Source of the DNA: Myxococcales bacterium
Lineage (GTDB): Bacteria > Myxococcota_A > Bradymonadia > UBA7976 > UBA1532
Assembly: GCA_020633465.1 (NCBI GenBank)
Contig: JACKDN010000006.1
Coordinates: 310,001-374,000 of the forward strand
Direction: 5' to 3'
Length of the DNA: 64,000 nt
In this document: piece by piece, positions 20,031 through 27,115 of the stretch
How the letters are laid out: every line of letters begins with the position of its first letter
Position numbering within the stretch: the stretch's first letter is position 1
Notes under the pieces: generated by a model
Database searches by the model: none
Seen by the model: the letters and a program-made list of their open reading frames with translations, nothing else
Told to the model about the DNA's origin: nothing
Program-made: the position numbers and the translations under genes

Positions 20031-20872
20031 GGGGATTCTGCGTGGTGCTGTTGGGCCTGGTGCTGGGCTGCGAGAAGGACGACTTCGAGAACCAGCAGTT
20101 CACCTGCGAGACCGTGGCCGACTGCCCGCCGCGCTTCGTCGCCTGCATCGACGATCGCTGCCGGCTGCCCACCGAGCTCGATCAGGACGCCTTCGTCGAG
20201 CCGCGGCCCGACGCGCAGGCCGACGCCGCCCCGGCCGACGCCGCGCCCCCGCAGCCCGACGCCGCGCCCGGCTTCTGCGCCACCTGCGAGGCCAACGGCG
20301 AGGTGTGCGTCAGCTACCCCGACGAGTCGCCCGGCTGCTGCCCCGCCGACCAGACGCGCGCGGTGGTGCACCAGGACGGCACGCAGGCGTGCTGCAGCGA
20401 GGCCGAGCCGGTGCCGCTCACCTGGCCCGACGCGACGCAGGGCTGCTGCCCCTTCGAGAAGCAGACCGCCGTGCAGGTGGACGACGACCGCCTGTGCTGC
20501 GGCGCCGACGAGTCGATCGGCGTGCGCCTGCCCGACGGCTCGCCCGCCTGCTGCGCGCCCGGCGCCAGCACGCCGGTCAGCTGGCCCGACGGCGAGGTGG
20601 GCTGCTGCGCGGACGACAAGCCGCTCGCCGTCGAGCACAGCGACGGCGTCAACGCCTGCTGCCCGCCCGAGCGCCCCCTGCCCGTCCTGCACGACGACGG
20701 CCTGCGCACCTGCTGCCCCGACGGCCTCACCGTGCCGGTCACCTACGACGACGGCCTGCGCGGCTGCTGCCCCCCCGCCCGCCCCGCGCCCGTGCGCCAC
20801 GACGACGGCAGCTACGATTGCTGCCCCAGCGACCAGACCGCCAGCTGCGACGGCGCCTGCTGCGCGCCGTGA
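20027..20872 (+). CDS. Lipoprotein built of nine 18-residue Cys-Cys repeats
   Basis: A 281-residue lipoprotein. The start is TTG 20027, overlapping the previous stop by 3 nt; it gives the signal MRGFCVVLLGLVLGC with lipobox VLGC, and the downstream frame has no better start. After a short Cys motif and a DAAP linker (residues 60-80), the C-terminal 190 residues are a tandem array in which CC pairs recur exactly every 18 residues (one interval of 17), with consensus CCxxxxxxPVxxxDGxxx: for example CCADDKPLAVEHSDGVNA, CCPPERPLPVLHDDGLRT, CCPDGLTVPVTYDDGLRG. Such spacing suggests an extracellular disulfide- or metal-stabilised solenoid. No known family is recognised; granulins also carry CC pairs but with different spacing. 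It is likely cotranscribed with the preceding lipoprotein. Confidence 0.85.
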   Translation: MRGFCVVLLGLVLGCEKDDFENQQFTCETVADCPPRFVACIDDRCRLPTELDQDAFVEPRPDAQADAAPADAAPPQPDAAPGFCATCEANGEVCVSYPDESPGCCPADQTRAVVHQDGTQACCSEAEPVPLTWPDATQGCCPFEKQTAVQVDDDRLCCGADESIGVRLPDGSPACCAPGASTPVSWPDGEVGCCADDKPLAVEHSDGVNACCPPERPLPVLHDDGLRTCCPDGLTVPVTYDDGLRGCCPPARPAPVRHDDGSYDCCPSDQTASCDGACCAP

Positions 20873-21314
20873 CCGGGCGAGCACGGGCGTGCTGAACGTG
20901 GAGGCCGAGCGGCCCGCTGCACCGCTGGAGCAGGTGCAGCCTCCACCGGACAGACTGTCTCTCCGCCGCGCGCGAGCGCGCGGCACTGGGGGGCCTGCCG
21001 GCCACCCCAGACCCCCCGGCTGGCCGGCGCCCTTCGGGCGCGACCCTCGCGATCCTCGCGTCCTCGGCTCGCCCTTCGGGCCTCGGCTGCGGGCGGCTCG
21101 GTCGCTCGGGCACGTACGGCGGATGCCGCACGCCGGCCGTTCTCACCACGGCCTCGCGCGGGCGCCCGGCCGCGGACCGGGTGCGCCGCGGCCTGAGCGC
21201 CAGGCCGTGGAGCAAGACGATGAGCGCCGCGCGAGGTCGACCCACCCTCGTCGACGCGACGAGCGCGGGCTCGCCTCGCGCCCCGCATTGATTTAGGCTG
21301 CGGCGCGAGGTCCC
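20873..21314. other. 442 bp non-coding region with clustered hairpins
   Basis: No convincing coding sequence. It holds three strong inverted repeats: 20965-20984 (9 bp arms around GA), 20997-21028 (arms GCCGGCCA/TGGCCGGC, 16 nt loop) and 21027-21041 (GCGCCC-TTC-GGGCGC), plus a shorter GCCC-TTC-GGGC at 21071-21081. None is followed by a T-run, so intrinsic termination is not obvious; an RNA-structured leader for the SPFH gene at 21315, a mosaic repeat or a factor-dependent terminator after the lipoprotein pair are possible. A lone AT-richer patch (TTGATTTAGG) occurs just before the SPFH gene. Confidence 0.5.
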
Positions 21315-22332
21315 GTGCGATTGAGCGACACCATCACCGAGACCGCCGAGGTCGAACCCGAAGCGCCGCCGCGGCGGCGGCGGCCGTGGGGGCTGCTGTT
21401 CTTCCTGCTGGCCTGCGTGGCGCTGCTGGCGCTCGCGCTGCGGCACGGCGCGGGCGTGGTGCTGCTCGATCCCGGTGACGCCGTCGTCGTCGAGGACGTC
21501 GTCGGCGGTCTGCCCGGCGAGCCGCGCCGGGTGATCACCGAGGACGCCTTCGCGCTGTACGTGCCGGTGCTGCAGACGGCGCGGGTGCTGCGGCTGAACG
21601 ACCGCGCGCTGAGCGTCGACGCGACCGCGCGCACCGCCGAGGGCGTGGCGCTGAGCCTGCGACGCGCCCGCGCGCGCTACCGCGTGCGCGCGGTCGATCT
21701 CCTCCGGGCCGTGGGCGCGCTGGGCGCCGATCCCGACGGCTGGGATCGGGCGGTCAGCGCCGAGGTCGGCGCCGCGCTGCTCGACGCCTACGGCCGCGTG
21801 GGCCTGATCGAGCTGGCCGACGACGCCACGGTCACGCGGGCGCTGGCGGCCGCCGAGAAGAAGCTGGGCGATCGGCTGGCCGCGCGCGGCGTCGAGCTGA
21901 TCAGCCTGCGCCCGCCGGCGTGGCGGGTGGACAGCGACGTGCAGGGCACGCTGGCGGGGGTGGCCCAGGCCAAGGCGCAGGCGGCGCGGCTGCGCGCCGA
22001 GGCCGACACGGCCCGGGCCGGGGGCGACGCCGAAGTGCAGGCCGCCGTGGCCGAGGCGCGCAAGGCGCACGACGCGGCGCGGGCCGAGCTCGAGGCCGAG
22101 ATCGAAGCGGCGCGCGAGGCCCTGGGCGCCGCGCGCGCGCGCCGCCGACGCCGACGCCACCGCGCGCGAGGCCCGCGCGCGCGCCGAGGCCGCCGGCCGG
22201 GTGGCGCGCGCCGAGGCCGCGCGGGTGACCGCCGAGGCCGAAGCGAAGGCGCTCGCGACGCGCATCGACGCCCTGCAGGACGGCGGCGGGGTGCTGTTGG
22301 ACCAGGCCATCTTGCAGCGGATGGCGCCGTGA
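21315..22332 (+). CDS. SPFH/Band-7 membrane protein, frame break at a GC dinucleotide run
   Basis: N-terminal membrane anchor (RPWGLLFFLLACVALLALAL) followed by an SPFH/prohibitin-like domain (residues about 45-200, with DPGDAVVVEDVVGGL and RARARYRVRAVDLL) and a long Ala/Glu/Arg coiled coil. The frame is open to about 22130, where a run of alternating GC (gccgcgcgcgcgcgccgcc) marks a break; the coiled coil continues in the next frame (ADADATAREARARAEAAGRV) to TGA 22330-22332, ending LLDQAILQRMAP. Loss of one GC unit would produce exactly this shift. SPFH proteins form large membrane-bound rings or scaffolds. Start is GTG 21315 behind GAGG. The next SPFH-like gene overlaps the stop (GTGA), so the pair probably forms a hetero-oligomer, as HflK/HflC do; this analogy is inference. 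Confidence 0.72.
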
Positions 22333-23228
22333 GGACGCTGTTCACGCTGCTCTGCGCGCTGATCGCCATCGGCGCCACCTTCGCCGCGGTCGCCGTGCGC
22401 GTGGTGCCGCCCGGGCAAGCGCTGCAGGGTGAGGCGCGCCGCCTCGAGGCCGGCCTGCACCTGGCGGCTCCGTGGGACGACCTGCAGCCCGCCATCGCCC
22501 CGCCCTTCCGCGCCTGGGGCGGCGAGGCCGACCCCCTGGCCGCGCCGACCGCGGACGGCGAGACGGCGCGGCTCGACCTTGTGGTGTACGCCACAGCGCC
22601 GCGCGACGCGATCGAGGCCACGTTGAAGAAGGCGATCGCCGCGCAGCCGACCGACGCATTGCTGACCCCCGAGCGCCGGACCACCGCGTGGAAGGCGGTC
22701 ACCGACGCCCTGCGCGCCGCGCACCCCGACGCCGAGGCGCGCCTGGCCGGCATCGCCCTGCGCGGCGCCGACGACACGCGGGCCGAGGCGCGCCGCGCCG
22801 AGGACGTCCAGCAGCGCCTGAAGGCGGCGCAGGACGAGCTGACCGAGGCGCGGGCGAAGCTCGAGGCCGCGCGCCGCGACGTCGCCCAGCGCGTGACCGA
22901 GGCCAAGGCACAGCACGCGCGCGAGACCGCCGAGCTGCGCCGCGTGCTGAGCGCCGAGGTCGCCGATCTGCGCGCCAAGGCCGAGGCCTACGCCCAGCAG
23001 CGGGCCGCCGAGGCCGACGCCCAGGTCGCCACCGTGCTGGCCGGCGCCCTCGACGCCGAGGCCGAGGCCGAGGCCCAGCGCGACCGCCTGACCGCCGCGA
23101 CGCTCGTCCGCCCCGGCGCGCGCCTGTACCTCGCGCTCGAGGCCGTCCGCCGCCTCGAGCCCGGCAGCCTGAAGGGCCGCACCCTCGCGGCCTGGCGCGA
23201 CTACTTCCTGCCCCCCGCCGTGCCCTGA
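22329..23228 (+). CDS. Second SPFH/Band-7-like coiled-coil membrane protein
   Basis: A 299-residue protein with an N-terminal transmembrane helix (TLFTLLCALIAIGATFAAVAV), a short SPFH-like beta/alpha region opening VRVVPPGQALQGEARRLEAG and a long coiled coil from about residue 150 to 260 rich in Ala, Glu and Arg (QRLKAAQDELTEARAKLEAA). The C terminus (ALEAVRRLEPGSLKGRTL) resembles the end of HflC/stomatin-type proteins. GTG 22329 overlaps the stop of the preceding SPFH gene by 4 nt, indicating coupled translation and probably a joint membrane complex. No protease such as FtsH lies nearby. Function unknown beyond scaffold-like membrane organisation. Confidence 0.8.
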   Translation: MRTLFTLLCALIAIGATFAAVAVRVVPPGQALQGEARRLEAGLHLAAPWDDLQPAIAPPFRAWGGEADPLAAPTADGETARLDLVVYATAPRDAIEATLKKAIAAQPTDALLTPERRTTAWKAVTDALRAAHPDAEARLAGIALRGADDTRAEARRAEDVQQRLKAAQDELTEARAKLEAARRDVAQRVTEAKAQHARETAELRRVLSAEVADLRAKAEAYAQQRAAEADAQVATVLAGALDAEAEAEAQRDRLTAATLVRPGARLYLALEAVRRLEPGSLKGRTLAAWRDYFLPPAVP

Positions 23229-23317
23229 CCCCGGCCCGCGCGGGCGGCTTTGGGGTCGGCCCGACCGGCGACCCCGTGGTATGCAGTTCGACGACCGACG
23301 ACGACGGAGGCCCCTCG

Positions 23318-23893
23318 ATGGCGCGCACGCCCTCCACCATGCTCCCGCTGGGCACCCCTGCCCCCGACTTCAACCTGCCCGACGTGGACGGCGATCTCAC
23401 CAGCCTCGACGACTTCGACGGCGCCCCCGCCCTGCTGGTGATGTTCATCTGCAACCACTGCCCGTTCGTCATCCACCTGCGCGCAGCGCTGGCCGCCTTC
23501 GGCACCGAGTACGGCGAGCAGATCGCCATCGTCGCCATCAACGCGAACGACGCCAACGCCTACCCCGACGACGCGCCCGACAAGATGGCCGACGAGGCCG
23601 CCGACGCCGGCTACACGTTCCCTTATCTGTTCGACGCCAGCCAGGAAGTGGCCAAGGCCTACCACGCCGCCTGCACGCCCGACTTCTTCCTCTTCGACGC
23701 CGAGCGCAAGCTGGTCTACCGCGGCCAGTTCGACGACAGCCGCCCCGGCAACGGCAAGCCCATCACCGGCGCCGACCTGCGCGCCGCCGTCGACGCCGTC
23801 CTCGCCGGCAAGGCGCCGAGCGAAGAGCAGGCGCCGAGCCTGGGGTGCAACATCAAGTGGCGACCGGGCAACGAGCCTAGCTATTTCGGGTAG
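23318..23893 (+). CDS. Thioredoxin-fold (AhpC/TSA-like) protein
   Basis: A 191-residue protein of the thioredoxin family that carries a CNHCPF active site. The N terminus (LPLGTPAPDFNLPDVDG) is the typical redoxin start, the strand-helix LLVMFICNHCPFVIHLR contains the CxxC pair near residues 50-53, and HAACTPDFFLFDAE holds the cis-Pro loop (TPDFF). The C-terminal tail (LGCNIKWRPGNEPSYF) with an additional Cys is the form seen in a widespread family of cytoplasmic thioredoxin-like proteins. ATG 23318 lies behind CGGAGG. No signal peptide. Role is thiol-disulfide exchange or peroxide reduction; the substrate is unknown. Confidence 0.88.
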   Translation: MARTPSTMLPLGTPAPDFNLPDVDGDLTSLDDFDGAPALLVMFICNHCPFVIHLRAALAAFGTEYGEQIAIVAINANDANAYPDDAPDKMADEAADAGYTFPYLFDASQEVAKAYHAACTPDFFLFDAERKLVYRGQFDDSRPGNGKPITGADLRAAVDAVLAGKAPSEEQAPSLGCNIKWRPGNEPSYFG

Positions 23894-24054
23894 TTACGCG
23901 GTGACGCTGGGGCCGGTGCGGGTCAACACGGGCAACAATGCGTCCCTCAGCGAGTAGGGCCGGACGAAGGACAAGTCGTGGCCGCTGGCGGCGGTGGGCC
24001 GTTGTGCCTCCGCCGCTCTCGGCGTACCTTCGGAGGACGATCGACGAGGGCACC

Positions 24055-24765
24055 TTGGCCGACGGCGACGACAGCCTGATCCCCACCGAGTACCCGGCGC
24101 TGCTTGCCGACCTCGAGGAGCGGATCCACGCCGCCCGCATGCGGGCGACCCTCGCCGCCAACGCCGAGTTGACGTTGCTCTATTGGGACATCGGGCAGGC
24201 GATCTCGAAGCGGGAGCAGGCGCAGGGCTGGGGAGCCAAAGTCATCAAGCGGCTCTCGGTCGACCTGCGCCTCGCCTTTCCCGACATGAAGGGGCTCTCG
24301 CCGCGGAACCTGCTGTACATGCGGTAGTTCGCGGAGGCGTGGCCGGACCGGGCAATTGCGCAACAGGCTGTTGCGCAAATCCCGTGGGGCCACAACGTCC
24401 GCCTGCTCGACAAGCTCGACAACCCGGACCTCCGGCTCTGGTACGCCAAGAAGACCCGCCTGCACGGCTGGTCCCGAGACGTGCTGGTCCTCCAGATCGA
24501 GTCAGGCCTCCACCGGCGGCAGGGCAAGGCGGTCACGAACTTCGACGCCACCCTCCCCGCCCCGCAGTCCGACCTCGCCATCAACCTGCAGAAAGACCCC
24601 TACCTCTTCGGCTTCCTCGGGCTGGAGGATCAGGCGCGAGAGCGGGAGATCGAGAAGGCGCTGATGCGGCACCTGCGGGACTTCCTGCTCGAGCTTGGCG
24701 TCGGGTTCGCCTTCGTCGGCAACCAGTACCGGCTGGGTAGAGGCCGGCCGCCCTCGCTTTCGTAG
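24055..24765 (+). pseudogene. Broken YhcG/DUF1016-type PDDEXK nuclease
   Basis: Clear homology to the N-terminal domain of DUF1016/YhcG nucleases (ALLADLEERIHAARMRATLA, LLYWDIGQAISKREQ, AFPDMKGLSPRNLLYMR). The frame then meets an in-frame TAG at 24325, exactly where relatives read YMRxFAEAWP; reading through gives FAEAWPDRAIAQ and IPWGHNVRLLDKLDN, WYAKKTRLHGWSRDVL. The C-terminal nuclease domain begins (KDPYLFGFLGLEDQ, LLELGVGFAFVGNQYRLG) but the frame runs into unrelated residues and stops at 24765, so the catalytic Asp and Glu-x-Lys strands are missing. With one nonsense codon and a C-terminal truncation this is very likely a remnant. Such genes are typical of mobile defence islands. Probable original start: TTG 24055 behind GAGGG. 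Confidence 0.8.
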
Positions 24766-24875
24766 GCGTTCTTCATCATGCATGCGCGTCGACACCGAGC
24801 GGCGACCGGGGAGCGCGCCGTCCCGCGCGGCTCGACGCGTGGAGACCCTCGCACGGCGTTCGTGCGAGCGGCGCC

Positions 24876-25592
24876 CTACGCGCCGGAGGCCACGACCTGG
24901 GCCTCGCTCGGCGTCGTCCGAGGCGCCATGCCCTTGGCCACCAGCCACGCCGCGAAGGCCAGCTCGGCGAGGAACGCGACGCCGTAGGCGGGGTCGAGGG
25001 CGGCCGACCAGGCGGGCACGCAGAGCGCGGCGAACGAACCGACGAGGTAGACGACGCCGGCGACGCTCACGCCGATCGCGAGGAGGGCGGGCACCGATCC
25101 GGAGCGCCGCAGCAGCCAGCCGAGCACCAGGCACGAGAGGCCGAAGAAGACCAACCCGAGGTCGTAGGTCAGCGCGTGCACCTCCATCGACGACAGCACC
25201 AGACCCGGGGCGCCCGCGCCGAGGGCGTCGGCGCTCCCACCGCCGGTCGCCAGTTGCACCGCCTGCGCCATGTTCATCAGGTTGCCGCTGATGACCGCCG
25301 CCTGGATGAGGCGCAGGGCGGCGGCGAGCTGGGCGAGCGGCCGATGGACGTGCTGCAGCAGCGCCAGCAGGCCGACGGCCACCGCGACGTCGAAGCCGAC
25401 CATCGCCACGTCCGCCAGGATGCCCAGCCGGAACAGGCCGGCGGACGCGGCGATGTTGGCCGTGGTCTCGGCCGCGTCCCCGTCGACGACCAGCGCCATG
25501 CGGACGGCCACTTCGGCGAAGATGCCGGTCGCGATGATGCCCAGATAAGCGAGGCCCGTCAGGCGGGCGATGCGGGTGGTGTTGCGGGACAT
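24876..25592 (-). CDS. DUF4386 family membrane protein
   Basis: A 238-residue integral membrane protein of the DUF4386 family, recognised by the N-terminal RIARLTGLAYLGIIATGIFAE pattern and the six-helix layout. Hydrophobic segments lie near residues 10-28, 50-75, 95-115, 135-160, 170-190 and 205-225. Family function is unknown. ATG 25592 is preceded by a strong AGGAGG ribosome site. It lies 160 nt downstream of an AraC-type regulator gene on the same strand, and this pairing (AraC regulator plus DUF4386) suggests local control. Confidence 0.85.
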   Translation of the reverse strand: MSRNTTRIARLTGLAYLGIIATGIFAEVAVRMALVVDGDAAETTANIAASAGLFRLGILADVAMVGFDVAVAVGLLALLQHVHRPLAQLAAALRLIQAAVISGNLMNMAQAVQLATGGGSADALGAGAPGLVLSSMEVHALTYDLGLVFFGLSCLVLGWLLRRSGSVPALLAIGVSVAGVVYLVGSFAALCVPAWSAALDPAYGVAFLAELAFAAWLVAKGMAPRTTPSEAQVVASGA

Positions 25593-25752
25593 GGTGCCTC
25601 CTCGTCAGGTGACTCCGAGCCTAAGGAGGACGACGCTGGGGTTCTTGACCGCTGCGGCCAGGGTTGTGGCCGATCCGGCCAACCCGGTCGGTGCGCTGGT
25701 GCGAACGCTCAGCCGCACCGTTCGGGACGACCGGAGCGACGTGCCCGCCCGC

Positions 25753-26745
25753 TCAGGCGGCGCGGCGGAACTCGTGGGGCGTCTGGCCGGTCCAGCCCTT
25801 GAACGCTCGCTGGAAGGCGCTCTGGTCCGAGAAGCCGGTGAGGTAGGCCACCTCGGCCAGGCTGTGCGCCTGACGCACGAGCAGCGACTCGGCCACCGCG
25901 CGACGCACCTGATTGGCGACGCTCTGGAACGAGCACCCGTGCTCGGCGAGGCGCCGATGGAGCGTTCGGCCGCTCATGCCCAGGTGACGGGCGATGTCGT
26001 CCCGCGTAGGCATGCCCGAGCAGAGCTGGTCGGTGATGGCCTGCCGCACCTGGTGGACGACCGCGCCCTCGGCCCGGCGAGCGTGCAGGTCGTCCAGCTG
26101 CGTGAGCAGGTAGGCCGACAGTCCCTCGTCGGCGAGGCGGGTGGGCGTCACAAGCGTCTGTTCATCGAGGTGCAGCGCGTCCAGCGGGGCGCCGAAGCGC
26201 ACCGGCGCGCCGAAGTAGTCGGCGTGCTCCGCGACGTCGGCGGGCGGCGGGTGCCGGAACGACACCGCCGCGGGCACGATGGGCCCGTCGGCCACCTGCC
26301 TCAGCAGCGACACGATGGCCGCGAGCGCGCACTCGTTGGCGAGCTGCACGCCGCGCCGATCGCCCGATCGGCGCCCGCCGAGGACGAAGAGCCATTCGCC
26401 GCCCTCGTCGCGCAGCGCGTAGTCGAGGGTGTCGCTGACGACGAGGATGTAGCGCGCCAGACGCCGCAGGGCGTCCCCGACGTCCCGCGCCGTCTTCAGC
26501 GCCAGCCCGAACGCTCCGAAGTCTTCGGGCCGGATGGACGCGCCGTACCGAAGCGGCAGCCCCGCGTCGTCCGCGCCGCAACGCTCGAGCAGATCGTAGT
26601 AGACCTCGGCCGGTACGACCGGCGGGTCGTCGGCCGGCGCCGGCTGCGCCGAGAGTCCCGCGCGCTCGAGCAACACGCGCGTCGCCGCGGGCCCGCGGCT
26701 GGCCTCGATGATGCGGCGGACGATGCGCGCCGAGATCACGCTCAT
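25753..26745 (-). CDS. AraC-family transcriptional regulator (OruR/ArgR-like architecture)
   Basis: A 330-residue regulator. The N-terminal half (about 1-210) matches the arabinose-binding-domain-of-AraC variant found in OruR-type regulators: ISARIVRRIIEASRGP, GASIRPEDFGAFGLALKTA and VVSFRH-like strands. The C-terminal AraC HTH_18 domain (about 235-328) shows PTRDDIARHLGMSGRTLHRR, then LAEVAYLTGFSDQSAFQRAF and the ending TGQTPHEFR, the standard second helix-turn-helix. ATG 26745 opens the conserved SVISARIV start. It probably controls the DUF4386 gene downstream and itself; the ligand is unknown. Confidence 0.9.
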   Translation of the reverse strand: MSVISARIVRRIIEASRGPAATRVLLERAGLSAQPAPADDPPVVPAEVYYDLLERCGADDAGLPLRYGASIRPEDFGAFGLALKTARDVGDALRRLARYILVVSDTLDYALRDEGGEWLFVLGGRRSGDRRGVQLANECALAAIVSLLRQVADGPIVPAAVSFRHPPPADVAEHADYFGAPVRFGAPLDALHLDEQTLVTPTRLADEGLSAYLLTQLDDLHARRAEGAVVHQVRQAITDQLCSGMPTRDDIARHLGMSGRTLHRRLAEHGCSFQSVANQVRRAVAESLLVRQAHSLAEVAYLTGFSDQSAFQRAFKGWTGQTPHEFRRAA

Positions 26746-27115
26746 GGGTGCGGCCCTCTGGGACTGGGTCGAGCGCCTCGCCGCCCGCCGCGGCGCGAAC
26801 GATTCGCCGTTCGACTCGTAACGAGCTTCGGACGGATTGGCAACCGCCGCCAGGTGAGTCGTCGACCCATGCGGCCGACCGCCGGGCACGTCACCTGCGC
26901 GAGCCGCAGCGGCGCGTTCGGTCCGCCGAGCGGCGCGACCTGCCCTCGTCAGGCCTCCTGCCGTCGCCCCTGGCGCACTGGACAGCCGGGGTGGCGGATA
27001 CCGAGACGCCGGCGCCCGCAGACGCCGGCGCGAACGGCGGACGAACGGAAACGAGACCGGCAAAACTCCTTTTCGTACAGCACGTTGTGGCCACGAAGAG
27101 GCTAAGGTAAAACGA
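26746..27115. other. 370 bp non-coding region upstream of the TSP3-repeat gene
   Basis: No gene supported. It contains the first copy of a short repeat (26911-26962, annotated separately). The last 60 bp are richer in A and T (AAAACTCCTTTTCG near 27063, AAGAGGCTAAGGTAAAACG just before the next start), the only such patch nearby, and so the best place for a promoter of the gene at 27116; no clear -35/-10 pair is assigned. Confidence 0.4.
26911..26962 (+). repeat. Imperfect direct repeat, copy A
   Basis: The first 45 bases match 38 of 45 positions of 31959-32003 in the same orientation; the shared core CTGCCCTCGTCAGGCC is exact. A third partial match to the left end (GCGATTGG-type core) occurs at 34173-34189. 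All three lie upstream of gene starts inside the 24-34 kb island, so a shared promoter/operator element or a remnant of a duplicated mobile unit are both possible. Confidence 0.55.

Noticed and set aside
24356..24378. Perfect 23 bp palindrome TTGCGCAACAG-G-CTGTTGCGCAA
   Set aside because: It falls inside the decayed DUF1016 coding text (IAQQAVAQ), where Gln/Ala codons create it by chance; no recognition context.
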